Below the pieces are notes generated by a model, which ran no database searches, had not been told where the DNA came from, and worked only from the letters and a program-made list of their open reading frames with translations. From contig NZ_CDBH01000021.1 in assembly GCF_000820305.1 (NCBI RefSeq), positions 101,886-165,885 of the forward strand: DNA of 64,000 nt. The letters run 5' to 3'. The position numbers were made by a program, and so were the translations under genes. Positions 54,476 through 63,752 of this stretch are shown piece by piece. This DNA is from Aeromonas dhakensis. GTDB lineage: Bacteria > Pseudomonadota > Gammaproteobacteria > Enterobacterales > Aeromonadaceae. Numbering within the stretch: the stretch's first letter is position 1; each line of letters begins with the position of its first letter.

Positions 54476-55731
54476 TGGAACTTGTGCAATCAACCCTCTC
54501 TGCCTCTTTCATCGACAAGGGGGCCAGGCAACTGCTGCTCAATCTGCTGGGGCGCCTCGAACATGGCCAGCTGCTGCTGCGGGATGGCGGCGAGCGCCAC
54601 AGCTTTGGTGTGGCGGGCACCGATCTGCACGCCGAGCTGGTGGTACAGGATCCGGCCTTCTATCGCCGCCTGCTGCTGGGGGGCAGCATCGCTGCCGGAG
54701 AAACCTGGGTGGAGGGGCTCTGGACCAGCCCGGATCCGGTGGCGCTGGTGCGGCTGCTGGCCCGCAACCTGCCGCTACTCGACAGCCTGGAGCGGCGCCT
54801 CGGCTGGCTCAGCTTCCCGTTCAACAAGGTGCGTCACTGGCTTAACCGCAATACCCTGACCGGGTCGCGCTCCAACATCGCTGCCCACTACGATCTTGGC
54901 AACAGCCTCTATGAGGGTTTTCTCGACAGCCACATGCAGTACTCGAGCGCCATCTATCCGAGCGCCGAGGCCACTCTCGAAGAGGGACAGCAAGCCAAAC
55001 TGCGCACCATCTGCGAGCGGCTGGCACTGGAGCCAGACGATCATCTGCTGGAGATCGGCACCGGCTGGGGTGGCCTCGCAGTCTATGCGGCCCGTCACTA
55101 CGGCTGCCGGGTGACTACCACCACCATCTCCCGGGCCCAGCACGACTACGCCAAGGAGTGGATTGCGCGGGAGGGGCTGGGGGATCGCATCACCTTGCTG
55201 CTGGAGGACTACCGCAAGCTGGAGGGCACTTACGACAAGCTGGTCTCCATCGAGATGATCGAGGCGGTGGGGCACGCCTTCCTGCCCGATTATTTCCGCC
55301 AGCTGTCGCGGCTGCTCAAACCCGGTGGCCGCCTGCTCATTCAGGCCATCACCATCGCCGATCAGCGCCACGCCCAGTATCTGCGCGGGGTTGATTTCAT
55401 CCAGCGCTACATCTTCCCCGGCGGCTGCCTGCCAAGCGTCTCCCAGATGGCGGGGCTGCTGGCGCGCGAGACCGACATGCAACTGGTGCGGCTGCACGAT
55501 CACGGCCACCACTACGCCCGCACGCTGGCTGATTGGTGCGAGCGCTTCCTGGCGCTGGCCCCCGAGCTGCCCGCTCTCGGCTACAGCCAGGACTTCATTC
55601 GGTTGTGGCACTTCTATTTCGCCTACTGCGAAGGGGGCTTCTGGGAGCGCACCATCAGCCTGGTGCAGCTGGAAGCGGCCAAACCTGGCCCACTCGGCTG
55701 GAGTGGGGATCTGCCCGTCGGCGGTCGCTGA
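54475..55731 (+). CDS. cfa: Cyclopropane-fatty-acid synthase-like methyltransferase
   Basis: A 418-residue SAM methyltransferase. The N-terminal lipid-binding domain precedes NIAAHYDLGNSLYEGFLDSH, then LLEIGTGWGGLAVYAARH, the SAM site. FIQRYIFPGGCLPSV is the Cfa signature. It methylates double bonds of unsaturated phospholipid acyl chains. Being in an operon with DUF1365 and a flavoprotein, it may make a modified product such as a furan precursor and not only the cyclopropane. Its start overlaps the DUF1365 stop. Confidence 0.92.
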   Translation: MELVQSTLSASFIDKGARQLLLNLLGRLEHGQLLLRDGGERHSFGVAGTDLHAELVVQDPAFYRRLLLGGSIAAGETWVEGLWTSPDPVALVRLLARNLPLLDSLERRLGWLSFPFNKVRHWLNRNTLTGSRSNIAAHYDLGNSLYEGFLDSHMQYSSAIYPSAEATLEEGQQAKLRTICERLALEPDDHLLEIGTGWGGLAVYAARHYGCRVTTTTISRAQHDYAKEWIAREGLGDRITLLLEDYRKLEGTYDKLVSIEMIEAVGHAFLPDYFRQLSRLLKPGGRLLIQAITIADQRHAQYLRGVDFIQRYIFPGGCLPSVSQMAGLLARETDMQLVRLHDHGHHYARTLADWCERFLALAPELPALGYSQDFIRLWHFYFAYCEGGFWERTISLVQLEAAKPGPLGWSGDLPVGGR

Positions 55732-55733
55732 TC

Positions 55734-56213
55734 ATGTGGCAGTGGGCCCATCTGCTGGGGTTCAACCTCTACTGGTTGCTGGCAGTGAAGTGGCAGCAGC
55801 CGGGCCCGCTGCTGGCAATGCTGCTGCTTCATTTTCTCTGCTCTCCGCGCCGCTGGCACGACTGGCGGCTCATCCCGCTTGCCCTGGCCGGCAGCCTGCT
55901 TGATGCCCTGCTCTGGCAGCTCGGGCTGTTTGATTTCAACGCCGGTTTTCCGCTCTGGCTGGTGCTGCTCTGGTGCGGCTTTGCCCTGACTCTCTCTCAC
56001 GGTCTGCGCTGGCTGCGGCCCTTGCCGCGCTGGCAGCAGGGGCTGTTCGGCATGGTTGGGGGGGCCTCCTCCTATGTGGCGGGCGCCGCCATGGGGGCAG
56101 TACACTTACCTTGGGGCATCGGGATCAGTGCGGCACTGCTGGCGGTGATCTGGATGTGGTGGTTACCCGTACTCCTGTGGGTAACGGTCAAGCTGGAGGG
56201 TGAAGCGAGATGA
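55734..56213 (+). CDS. DUF2878 membrane protein
   Basis: A 159-residue membrane protein with about four to five spans. It starts MWQWAHLLGFNLYWLLAVKW, includes LDALLWQLGLFDFNAGFPLW and ends in WWLPVLLWVTVKLEGEAR. The DUF2878 match is from pattern memory. Function is unknown, and the cluster suggests a membrane-lipid context. It starts two bases after the cfa stop codon and overlaps the next small gene by four bases. Confidence 0.78.
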   Translation: MWQWAHLLGFNLYWLLAVKWQQPGPLLAMLLLHFLCSPRRWHDWRLIPLALAGSLLDALLWQLGLFDFNAGFPLWLVLLWCGFALTLSHGLRWLRPLPRWQQGLFGMVGGASSYVAGAAMGAVHLPWGIGISAALLAVIWMWWLPVLLWVTVKLEGEAR

Positions 56214-56428
56214 ACACCTTTTCGACCGACACCTTGTTGTTTTCCAAATGGACCAAAGAGAGCCAGCACGAGCTGACCGAGCGTTTCTATCTGGTGGTGG
56301 CCTGTCAGCGCGATGCGCAGGGGCAGCTGCAGCAGGTGGTGATGCAGGACATCAACACGCTGCTGGAACAGGAGATGGACTGGCATGAACTCGAAGATCC
56401 TGCCCATTGGCACATGGGGTGGAATTAG
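56210..56428 (+). CDS. TIGR02450-type Trp-rich small protein
   Basis: A 72-residue protein with LLFSKWTKESQHELTERFYL and a C-terminal WHELEDPAHWHMGWN. The Lys-Trp-Thr start and Trp-rich tail match the TIGR02450 family of small Trp-rich proteins. The function is unknown. It overlaps the DUF2878 gene by four bases, and the next gene starts 44 bases before its stop in another frame. Confidence 0.78.
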   Translation: MNTFSTDTLLFSKWTKESQHELTERFYLVVACQRDAQGQLQQVVMQDINTLLEQEMDWHELEDPAHWHMGWN

Positions 56429-56936
56429 CCTGCTGCTGGCAGGCTTGAGCCTACCGCTGACCCCTTTCGCCCAGACCGGGCAAGCCCCGATCACCCCCTG
56501 GCAGCAGCTGCACCCGGTCGGGCGCGGCGAGATGAGTTGGCTCTGGTTCAAGCTCTATGACGCCACCCTCTACAGCGAGAACGGCCGCTATCTGCCGGGT
56601 CACTATCCTCAGGCGCTCAGCCTCACCTACGCCAGAGCCATCGAACGGCAAGATCTCTTGAGCGCCACCGCCGCTGAGTGGCAGCGACTGGGGCTTGGCA
56701 GCCAGCAGCAGCGCCAGGAGTGGCTTGGCAGGCTCGCCGCGCTCTGGCCCGATGTCCAGGCGGGTGACCGGCTCACCTTCTATGTCGACAAGGGTGGTGC
56801 GGGCCATTTCTGGTGGCGGGACAAGCCGCTCGGCACCCTCGCCGATCCGCAGTTTTCGGCGGCCTTCCTCGCCATCTGGCTGGCAGAAGGGAGCCGTGAT
56901 CCGGCGCTTACCCGTAGCCTGCGAGGAGAGTTCTGA
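56385..56936 (+). CDS. Chalcone-isomerase-like exported protein
   Basis: A 183-residue protein. A signal peptide-like N-terminus (MNSKILPIGTWGGISLLLAG) is followed by VGRGEMSWLWFKLYDATLYS and LSLTYARAIERQDLLSATAA, with TFYVDKGGAGHFWW, as in bacterial chalcone isomerase-fold proteins. These usually bind lipids or fatty acids and lack isomerase activity. It overlaps the previous gene by 44 bases and the DUF3833 gene by one (TGATG). Confidence 0.8.
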   Translation: MNSKILPIGTWGGISLLLAGLSLPLTPFAQTGQAPITPWQQLHPVGRGEMSWLWFKLYDATLYSENGRYLPGHYPQALSLTYARAIERQDLLSATAAEWQRLGLGSQQQRQEWLGRLAALWPDVQAGDRLTFYVDKGGAGHFWWRDKPLGTLADPQFSAAFLAIWLAEGSRDPALTRSLRGEF

Positions 56937-57493
56937 TGCAAAAGGGATTCATGAAATACATCTGCATCTGGCGCTACCTGCTGTTATTGCCTCTTCTGCT
57001 GCTGGCCGGCTGTGGCAGCAGTCTGGAGGAGTATCGCGATCGGGGCCCCGAGTGGGATCTCGCTCGCTTCTTCGATGGCAAGCTGACGGCGCATGGTCTG
57101 GTGACCGATCGCAGCGGCGAGGTGACCAGCCGTTTTCGGGTGGAGATGCGCGGGCACTGGCAGGGGGGCAAGGGGGAGCTGTTCGAGCAGTTCTATTTTG
57201 ACGACGGGCGCCAGCAGACCCGCACCTGGTTTTTGAGCAAGGGGGCGGATGGTCACTGGCGCGGCACGGCGGCCGACGTGGTGGGGGAGGCGGTAGGCAA
57301 GACGGCCGGCTTTGCCCTCAACTGGCGCTATCAGCTCGATCTGGCGCTGCCTGACGGCAGCGTGGTGCGGGTGAGTTTTGATGACTGGATGTATCTGCTG
57401 GATGAAAATCGCCTGCTCAACCGGGCCGCCATCAGCAAGTTCGGCATCCAGCTGGGGGAGGTGATCCTCTACATCGAGCGGCAGCCTGAATGA
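56936..57493 (+). CDS. DUF3833 lipoprotein
   Basis: A 185-residue lipoprotein. The lipobox is LLLLAGCGSS. The core, EWDLARFFDGKLTAHGLVTD and RVEMRGHWQGGKGELFEQFYFDD-type residues, then GFALNWRYQLDLALPDGSVV, matches DUF3833. The function is unknown. It is the last gene of the operon and ends 126 bases before dps. In other bacteria DUF3833 sits beside the same Cfa/DUF1365 genes. Confidence 0.83.
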   Translation: MQKGFMKYICIWRYLLLLPLLLLAGCGSSLEEYRDRGPEWDLARFFDGKLTAHGLVTDRSGEVTSRFRVEMRGHWQGGKGELFEQFYFDDGRQQTRTWFLSKGADGHWRGTAADVVGEAVGKTAGFALNWRYQLDLALPDGSVVRVSFDDWMYLLDENRLLNRAAISKFGIQLGEVILYIERQPE

Positions 57494-57618
57494 GTGCGCC
57501 CCGCTAGGTCGGCAACGCGGACGATAGTCGCTCGCTATCAATCAGTTAGATCTTAACTATTACCTTTTGAGTCTGATGAGTTCTAAGATGACCAGGTCGT
57601 CAAATCTGGAGGTGAAAC

Positions 57619-58086
57619 ATGAAGAGTCCGATTGGTCTTGATACCGTTCAATCACAAGCGTTGGCCGCTGAGCTGAACAAGTTGCTGGCCAGCTACCAGA
57701 TCCTTTACATGAACGTTCGCGGCTTCCACTGGAACATCCGCGGCAACCAGTTTTTCGAGCTGCACCTGAAGTTCGAAGAGATTTACAACGACCTGCTGCT
57801 GAAGGTCGATGCGCTGGCCGAGCGCATCCTGACCCTGGATGGCGTGCCGCTACACAGCTTCAGCGACTACCTGAACGTTTCCGCCATTGCCGAGCAGAAG
57901 GGGCTGCACGACGGTCGTGCCTGCGTCGAATCCCTGCTGGAGAGTTTCCGCGAACTGCTGGTGGCCCAGCGCCGTATCCTGGGGCAGGCCGCCGATGCCG
58001 GTGATGAAGGGACTGCGTCCATTCTCTCCGACTATGTGCAGCAGCAGGAGAAACTGGTCTGGATGCTGCGAGCTTACCTGGCCTGA
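57619..58086 (+). CDS. dps: DNA-protecting ferritin-like protein Dps
   Basis: A 155-residue ferritin-fold protein. The ferroxidase ligands fall in MNVRGFHWNIRGNQFFELH and EIYNDLLLKVDALAERILTL. Dps forms a dodecamer that stores iron, removes hydrogen peroxide and coats DNA in stress and stationary phase. AGGAGG lies seven bases before the ATG. It stands alone, followed by a terminator. Confidence 0.95.
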   Translation: MKSPIGLDTVQSQALAAELNKLLASYQILYMNVRGFHWNIRGNQFFELHLKFEEIYNDLLLKVDALAERILTLDGVPLHSFSDYLNVSAIAEQKGLHDGRACVESLLESFRELLVAQRRILGQAADAGDEGTASILSDYVQQQEKLVWMLRAYLA

Positions 58087-58230
58087 TAGCCAACCAGGCC
58101 GGATGCATACGAAGTATGCCGGCTTGATGAAGTGAAGGGCTGGATCTGCCAGACCAGACGCCAGCCCAACCCGTTCCCTTACCGTGTTCTGTTGCAAACC
58201 TGAGTTGTCTCTCCTTTTATCCACCCGCTT

Positions 58231-58260
58231 GCCGCCCTGTTTGGGCGGCTTTTTTGTTTT
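58231..58260 (+). terminator. Intrinsic terminator before hcp
   Basis: GCCGCCC and GGGCGGC pair around TGTTT, followed by a T-rich tail. The FNR box begins at its end. Confidence 0.88.
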
Positions 58261-58273
58261 TGATCTGCATCAA
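58260..58273 (+). promoter_or_regulatory. FNR box upstream of hcp
   Basis: TTGATCTGCATCAA matches the FNR consensus in all ten specified bases. It lies about 110 bases before the hcp start. Anaerobic activation by FNR is expected, as in other hcp-hcr operons. I see no convincing NsrR motif. Confidence 0.8.
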
Positions 58274-58374
58274 TGAAAATTGAATTGGCAAATTGAATGC
58301 CTATTAAGTTTTCCACGAGGGGAATAGAATCGCCACAAAACAAACAACTGAAATGTCCAATTAGGAGAGGCATG

Positions 58375-60024
58375 ATGTTTTGTGTGCAATGTGAACAGAC
58401 AATTCGTACCCCGGCAGGCAACGGCTGCGCCTATGCACAAGGTATGTGTGGCAAGACGGCAGAAACCTCGGATCTGCAGGATGTGCTGATCTATACCCTG
58501 CAAGGGCTCAGTGCCTGGGCGCTGGCCGCTCGCGAGCACGGCATCGTCGACAGCGAGATCGACGCCTTCGTGCCCAAGGCCTTCTTCGCCACCCTCACCA
58601 ACGTCAACTTCGATTCCGCCCGCATCGTGGCCTATGTCAATCAGGCGCTGGCCTATCGCCAGCAGCTGGCTGCCAAGCTGGCACCGCTGGCGGTGCAGGC
58701 CGACACACTGCCTGCTGCCTCCCGTTTCGAGCCGGGTAGCGAGCTGCTGGAACAGCTGGCCCAGGCACCGCAGACCGCGGTCAACCGCGGCAAGAACGAG
58801 GTCAACGAAGACATCATGGGGCTGCGCCTGCTCTGCCTCTACGGCCTCAAGGGCGCCGCCGCCTACATGGAGCACGCCCGGGTGCTGGAGCAGCAGGATG
58901 CCGGGGTAGCCGCCGAATTTCATCGCATCATGAGCTGGCTCGGTACGGATCCGAGCGATCTGGATCCGCTGTTCAAGTGCGCCATGGACATTGGCCTGCT
59001 GAACTTCAAGATCATGGAGATGCTGGATCTCGGTGAAACCACCGCCTTCGGCCACCCCGAGCCTACCCAGGTTCGCGTCACTCCGGTTCCGGGCAAGTGC
59101 ATCCTGGTCTCCGGTCACGACATGGTGGATCTCAAGCTCATCCTGGAGCAGACCAAGGGCACCGGCATCAACGTCTACACCCATGGCGAGATGCTGCCGG
59201 CGCTGGCCTACCCCTTCTTCAAGCAGTACCCGCACCTGGTGGGCAACTACGGCTCCGCCTGGCAGAACCAGCAGAAGGAGTTTGCCAACTTCCCGGGCGC
59301 CGTGGTGATGACCTCCAACTGCATCATCGACCCGAACGTGGGCAACTACTCGGATCGCATCTTCACCCGCTCCATCGTCGGCTGGCCGGGCGTGACCCAT
59401 CTGGAAGGGGAAGATTTCTCCGCCGTCGTTGCCAAGGCGCAAGCGCTGGAAGGCTTCAAGCACGTTGAGCTGGAGCACTTCATCACCATCGGCTTTGCCC
59501 GCAACGCCCTGATGCAGGCTGCCCCTGCGGTGATCGACAAGGTCAAGGCCGGCGAAATCAGCCACTTCTTCCTGGTCGGTGGCTGTGACGGTGACCGTGC
59601 CGAGCGCGCCTACTACACCGAGTTTGCCAAGGCGATCCCGCAGGACAGCCTGCTGCTAACCCTGGGCTGCGGCAAGTACAAGTTCAACAAGCTCGATTTC
59701 GGCGACATCGGCGGCATTCCCCGTCTGCTGGACGTGGGTCAGTGCAATGATGCCTACTCTGCCATCCAGCTGGCGCTGGCGCTCTCCGAAGCGTTCGAGT
59801 GCGGCGTCAACGATCTGCCGCTGACCCTGGTGCTCTCCTGGTTCGAGCAAAAAGCCATCGTCATTCTGCTCACCCTGCTGGCGCTGGGCGTGAAGGACAT
59901 CCGCACCGGCCCGACCGCCCCGGCCTTCCTCACCCCGGCTCTGCTCAAGGTGCTGGAGGAGCAGTTTGGCCTCAAGGGTACCACTACGGCCGAAGCCGAT
60001 CTCGCCGAGATCCTGGCGGCCTGA
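58375..60024 (+). CDS. hcp: Hybrid-cluster protein (hydroxylamine/NO reductase)
   Basis: A 549-residue protein. N-terminal Cys residues at positions 3, 6, 18 and 25 (CVQCEQT to GCAYAQGMC) fit the enteric-type cluster-1 spacing. Hybrid-cluster ligands fall in the core at [19 protein letters not shown] and [10 protein letters not shown]. Hcp handles nitric oxide and hydroxylamine anaerobically and nitrosylates proteins. I chose ATG 58375, homologous to E. coli MFCVQCEQ; an ATG three bases upstream is an alternative. It has AGGAG before it. The reductase hcr follows 111 bases downstream. Confidence 0.96.
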   Translation: MFCVQCEQTIRTPAGNGCAYAQGMCGKTAETSDLQDVLIYTLQGLSAWALAAREHGIVDSEIDAFVPKAFFATLTNVNFDSARIVAYVNQALAYRQQLAAKLAPLAVQADTLPAASRFEPGSELLEQLAQAPQTAVNRGKNEVNEDIMGLRLLCLYGLKGAAAYMEHARVLEQQDAGVAAEFHRIMSWLGTDPSDLDPLFKCAMDIGLLNFKIMEMLDLGETTAFGHPEPTQVRVTPVPGKCILVSGHDMVDLKLILEQTKGTGINVYTHGEMLPALAYPFFKQYPHLVGNYGSAWQNQQKEFANFPGAVVMTSNCIIDPNVGNYSDRIFTRSIVGWPGVTHLEGEDFSAVVAKAQALEGFKHVELEHFITIGFARNALMQAAPAVIDKVKAGEISHFFLVGGCDGDRAERAYYTEFAKAIPQDSLLLTLGCGKYKFNKLDFGDIGGIPRLLDVGQCNDAYSAIQLALALSEAFECGVNDLPLTLVLSWFEQKAIVILLTLLALGVKDIRTGPTAPAFLTPALLKVLEEQFGLKGTTTAEADLAEILAA

Positions 60025-60066
60025 ACAAAGAGACAGCCTTACACGCTCAGCATGTTGTAAGCCTTT

Positions 60067-60093
60067 GGCGAGCCTGATGGCTCGCCTTTTTTT
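60067..60093 (+). terminator. Hairpin with T-run between hcp and hcr
   Basis: GGCGAGCC and GGCTCGCC pair around TGAT, followed by seven T. It may attenuate read-through into hcr, or hcr may have its own promoter. Confidence 0.88.
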
Positions 60094-60135
60094 AACGACC
60101 CCTTTCCAACATTTTTCAACAAGAGGAGCCTTGCG

Positions 60136-61143
60136 ATGACCTCTACCTCTCTCACCCTCAGGTGCATCGGCCGCCGGGCGGATACCCACGATGTAGCGAG
60201 CTGGCAGTTCGTGCCGCAGACGGGCAGCCTGCCCGCCGTGCTGGCCGGCCAGTGCGTGACGCTGCACACCGAGATTGACGGCAAGCCCCACTACCGTGCC
60301 TATACCCTCTCCTCCAGCCCGCAGGATGGCTGCTGGCAGGTCACCATCAAGGATGTAGGACTGGTCTCCCATCATCTGCATCAAACCCTGCAAGTGGGGG
60401 ACGAGATCCGGGTGGATGGCCCCTTCGGCGACTTCAACCTGACGGCCTTGCCCTGCGAGCGGCCGCTGCTCTTGAGCGCCGGTTCCGGCATCACCCCCAT
60501 GTGGGCCATGCTGCGGGACGAGCTGACCAAGCGACCGGACGCCGATATCCGCTTTATTCACAGTGCCCGCTCGCCAGAGGATGTGATCTTCGCAGACGAC
60601 TTGGCTGCGCTGGCTGAAGTCCATGCCGGTGTTCGCTATGCCCTGATATTGGAAGGGGCTCCGGCCGGACACCCCTGGGTTGGCCGGCTCACGCCGGAGA
60701 TGTTGAAGGAATTGGCACCGGATCTCTTGAGTCGCCACGTCTATCTGTGTGGGCCAGCTCCCTATATGACAGCGGTTTGCACCATGCTGGCGGAGCTGGG
60801 ACTGCCGGCAGCGCAGTTGCACCAGGAGTCGTTCGGCCTGCCTGCGGCTACATCGAGCACGGCGCCAGTTGCGGCCGGCAGCGACCACTTCTGGCTGACC
60901 CTCAAAAAGAGCGGCAAGAAGGTGAAGATACTGCCGGGGCAGACCCTGCTGGCGGCGCTGGAGGGGGAGGGGGAGACCATGATGGCAGCCTGCCGCGCCG
61001 GGATGTGCGGCGCCTGTCGCTGCATCACGGAGGGCGAGATCGAGCGCCAGAGCGTGATGACTCTCAGTCCGCAGGATCTGGAGAGTGGGGTGGCATTGGC
61101 CTGCTCCTGCACCGCCAGCGGGGATATCAGCATCGATTATTGA
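60136..61143 (+). CDS. hcr: NADH oxidoreductase Hcr
   Basis: A 335-residue flavoprotein. The FAD domain has YRAYTLSSSPQDGCW, the NAD-binding domain LLSAGSGITPMWAML, and the C-terminal 2Fe-2S plant-type ferredoxin has CRAGMCGACRCITEGE with a final CSCTASG. It passes electrons from NADH to Hcp. AAGAGGAG lies about seven bases before the ATG. The hcp terminator between them is unusual. Confidence 0.94.
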   Translation: MTSTSLTLRCIGRRADTHDVASWQFVPQTGSLPAVLAGQCVTLHTEIDGKPHYRAYTLSSSPQDGCWQVTIKDVGLVSHHLHQTLQVGDEIRVDGPFGDFNLTALPCERPLLLSAGSGITPMWAMLRDELTKRPDADIRFIHSARSPEDVIFADDLAALAEVHAGVRYALILEGAPAGHPWVGRLTPEMLKELAPDLLSRHVYLCGPAPYMTAVCTMLAELGLPAAQLHQESFGLPAATSSTAPVAAGSDHFWLTLKKSGKKVKILPGQTLLAALEGEGETMMAACRAGMCGACRCITEGEIERQSVMTLSPQDLESGVALACSCTASGDISIDY

Positions 61144-61226
61144 TGGCTTCATTGGTATCTCATGCTTTTCCTGCTGAGGTTGGGCGGGTAAACTCCCCCC
61201 AGTTTCAGTCGAACGCGGGATAAAAA

Positions 61227-62252
61227 ATGACAATTCTGGTCACAGGGGGCGCCGGCTATATCGGCTCCCATACCCTGGTTGAGTTATTGAACGCCGGGCA
61301 ACAGGTCGTGGTGCTGGACAACCTCTCCAACTCCTCCCCAGAGTCTCTCAAGCGGGTGGAGCGGATCACCGGCAAGCCGGTCATTTTCGTCGAAGGGGAT
61401 GTGCTGGACCGGGCCTGCCTGCAGCAGCTGTTTGCCGCCCACCAGATCGAGTCGGTGATCCATTTCGCCGGGCTCAAGGCGGTCGGCGAGTCGAGCCAGA
61501 TCCCGCTCACCTACTACCAGAACAACATCACCGGCACCCTGGTGTTGTGCGAAGAGATGGCAAAAGCCGGTGTGTTCCGGCTGGTATTCAGCTCCTCGGC
61601 CACCGTCTACGGCGATCCGGCGTCTGTGCCGCTGCGGGAAGATTTTCCCACCAGCGCGACCAACCCTTATGGCCGCTCCAAGCTGATGGTGGAGGAGATC
61701 CTGCGGGATCTCGCCAAATCCGATTCCCGCTGGGCCATCGTGCTGCTGCGCTACTTCAACCCGGTCGGCGCCCATGAGAGCGGCCTTATCGGGGAAGATC
61801 CCAACGGTATTCCCAACAACCTGCTGCCCTATATCAGCCAGGTGGGGGTGGGCAAGCTCAAGGAGCTGGGGGTGTTTGGCAACGACTACCCGACTCCGGA
61901 CGGTACTGGGGTGCGCGATTATATCCATGTGGTGGATCTCGCCATTGGTCACCTCAAAGCGCTGGCGCGCATCGCGTCGGATAACGGGGTCTTCACCTAC
62001 AACCTGGGGACCGGTCAGGGCTATTCGGTGCTGGAGATGATCAAGGCGTTTGAGGCGGCCAGCGGCCGTACCATTCCCTACCAGATCAAGCCCCGTCGTC
62101 CCGGCGATATCGCCGAGTGCTGGGCCGAGCCGCACAAGGCCCGTGCTGAGCTGGGCTGGCAGGCCGAGCGCGGTCTGGAGCGGATGATGGTGGATACCTG
62201 GCGCTGGCAAAGCCAGAACCCGAACGGTTATGGCCCTGCTGCGAAGCCGTGA
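61227..62252 (+). CDS. galE: UDP-glucose 4-epimerase
   Basis: A 341-residue SDR-family epimerase. The NAD motif is [16 protein letters not shown]. The catalytic Ser lies in [10 protein letters not shown] and the Tyr/Lys in [12 protein letters not shown], with [11 protein letters not shown] beyond. It interconverts UDP-glucose and UDP-galactose for lipopolysaccharide and capsule sugars or galactose use. It is not in a gal operon here. A terminator follows at 62380. Confidence 0.95.
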   Translation: MTILVTGGAGYIGSHTLVELLNAGQQVVVLDNLSNSSPESLKRVERITGKPVIFVEGDVLDRACLQQLFAAHQIESVIHFAGLKAVGESSQIPLTYYQNNITGTLVLCEEMAKAGVFRLVFSSSATVYGDPASVPLREDFPTSATNPYGRSKLMVEEILRDLAKSDSRWAIVLLRYFNPVGAHESGLIGEDPNGIPNNLLPYISQVGVGKLKELGVFGNDYPTPDGTGVRDYIHVVDLAIGHLKALARIASDNGVFTYNLGTGQGYSVLEMIKAFEAASGRTIPYQIKPRRPGDIAECWAEPHKARAELGWQAERGLERMMVDTWRWQSQNPNGYGPAAKP

Positions 62253-62379
62253 TCAAGGGTCATGTGCTGCTCGGGAACCTCATTTATTCATATAAACTCG
62301 GGTCCCTGCGCAGCTCTTCGCCTTGCTGACAGCTTCTCGCGACGGCCCATCAGACCTGATGGTTTGCAGCCTGAATAGC

Positions 62380-62409
62380 AAAACGCCCCGGCATGCCGGG
62401 GCGTTTTTT
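62380..62409. terminator. Intrinsic terminator between galE and DsbA-like gene
   Basis: AAAACGCCCCGGC and GCCGGGGCGTTTTTT form a strong stem with short loop AT and flanking A and T runs. It serves both convergent genes. Confidence 0.92.
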
Positions 62410-62425
62410 ATGTGCCTGAGCGGGA

Positions 62426-63175
62426 TTACTGAATGCTCTTGCCGGCGCGCACATCCTTGATGAAGCCTTTCAGGCTGGTCAGATCACGGGGGGCACCGCG
62501 CAGGATCTGATCGCCGATGATGAAGGCCGGGGTGCCAGAGATGCTCATGGCTTCGGCCAGCGCCCGGTTGGTGCCTAGATTCTGATCGATGCTGCCATCC
62601 TTGATCTTGGCTTCAACCTTGCTCCAGTTGACGCCAGCTGCTTCCGCCAGCTGCTTCACCTGTGCCTCGTCGGCCAGCGGGCCCTGATGGGCGTACAGCT
62701 TCTCGTGGAAGGCCTGGTACTTGTCGGGCTGACCCAGCTGTACCGCCAGGGCGGCACGGGCGGCGAAGTAGGAAGTCTCGCTCAGGATCGGGAACTGCTT
62801 GTAGATGTAGCGAATGTCCTTGTCTTCTGCCAGCAGCTGCTTGATCAGCGGGTGGGCGCGTTTGCAGTAGCCGCAGTTGTAGTCGAAGAATTCGACCACG
62901 GTCAGGCTGCCCTTGGGATTGCCGGTTTCCGGGTCCTGGTTGCTATAGAGCTGCTTGGCATGTGCCTTGATCAAGGTCTTGTCGCTCTCGGCCTGCTGGC
63001 TCTCCTGCTTGGCGCGCAGGGCGTTGGACATCTCGACCAGGATCTCCGGGTTCTTGACCAGATAGTCGCGCACTATCTGTTCCACGTCGCTCTTGGTCAG
63101 TTCGCTCGCCTGAACCGGCGTCGCAAGCAGGGTGGCACCCGTCAGGGCACAAAGCAGGGCATGTTTGATTTTCAT
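62426..63175 (-). CDS. DsbA-family thiol oxidoreductase
   Basis: A 249-residue periplasmic protein. A signal peptide (MKIKHALLCALTGATLLATP) is followed by an N-terminal helical extension and a thioredoxin fold. The active site is NCGYCKRAH and the cis-Pro loop SGTPAF. The extended helices resemble ScsC/BdbD or Com1-type proteins, which act as disulfide isomerases or oxidases, and not the plain E. coli DsbA. Its partner is unknown. The ATG is followed by a basic residue and a hydrophobic core. Confidence 0.9.
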   Translation of the reverse strand: MKIKHALLCALTGATLLATPVQASELTKSDVEQIVRDYLVKNPEILVEMSNALRAKQESQQAESDKTLIKAHAKQLYSNQDPETGNPKGSLTVVEFFDYNCGYCKRAHPLIKQLLAEDKDIRYIYKQFPILSETSYFAARAALAVQLGQPDKYQAFHEKLYAHQGPLADEAQVKQLAEAAGVNWSKVEAKIKDGSIDQNLGTNRALAEAMSISGTPAFIIGDQILRGAPRDLTSLKGFIKDVRAGKSIQ

Positions 63176-63329
63176 AAGTCCATCTTGCTGGGGATTTCGG
63201 GATGCTGACTATAGTGGGTGAGTCTGTTTTCAAGTCAAGTTATCTGGTTGAAAAAGCGCTGGTTATGCTCAAATCGGCGGCTTTGTACGTCATTTAGCCC
63301 AATAAATCGGCAAACGAGCGGTGAGGGGA

Positions 63330-63358
63330 TTTACAAGGGCGATCGCCATGGGTAATAT
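63330..63358 (+). promoter_or_regulatory. tRNA-Ser promoter
   Basis: TTTACA and TAATAT are spaced 17 bases apart, followed by a GC-rich discriminator (TCGCCGC). This fits a strong stable-RNA sigma-70 promoter whose transcript starts just before the tRNA. Confidence 0.82.
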
Positions 63359-63374
63359 TCGCCGCACTGTCGCG

Positions 63375-63461
63375 GAGGGGTGGCAGAGCGGCTGAATGCA
63401 CCGGTCTTGAAAACCGGCGATGGGCGACCATCCGTGGGTTCAAATCCCACCTCCTCCGCCA
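63375..63461 (+). tRNA. tRNA-Ser (TGA)
   Basis: 87 bases including encoded CCA. It starts GGAGGGGTGGCAGAGCGG, with the anticodon loop CTTGAAA (anticodon TGA), a long class II variable arm and T arm GGGTTCAAATCCC. Confidence 0.97.
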
Positions 63462-63472
63462 TTTATTCAGCC

Positions 63473-63502
63473 AAAAAGGCCATCCGAAAGGATGGCCTTT
63501 TT
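63473..63502 (+). terminator. Intrinsic terminator after tRNA-Ser
   Basis: AAAAAGGCCATCC and GGATGGCCTTTTT pair around GAAA. The tRNA ends about 11 bases before it. Confidence 0.93.
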
Positions 63503-63711
63503 GCTATCTACACTCCAACTTCTTGTTTTTCTCTTCATTGCCCACAGCTTTTCTCTTTATTTAGCCCTCTTGCTAACCGTCATCCAGCGCTTCTGGCCTT
63601 TCACGAGCTAATTAATGACATCTTGAAAGTCTGATAAGGCTCTTCATCGAAGAGCTAACCTCATAATTAATATGGATATACACCTATTCTCCGCAGTACA
63701 GTGCACATTTT

Positions 63712-63752
63712 TGCGACAATATGTGTCGCACGTGAGGCCTTTGCTGTATAAT
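63712..63752 (+). promoter_or_regulatory. Candidate promoter with inverted repeat, upstream of the TpsB gene
   Basis: A perfect seven-base inverted repeat, TGCGACA-ATATG-TGTCGCA (63712-63730), lies so that its right arm overlaps a possible -35 region. A perfect TATAAT (63747-63752) follows 17 bases later. The combination suggests a repressible sigma-70 promoter about 100 bases before the TpsB start. The rest of 63503-63854 shows no gene. Confidence 0.5.

Noticed and set aside
63380..63634. 84-codon frame across the tRNA-Ser gene
   Set aside because: It reads through the tRNA and its terminator and has no ribosome site.
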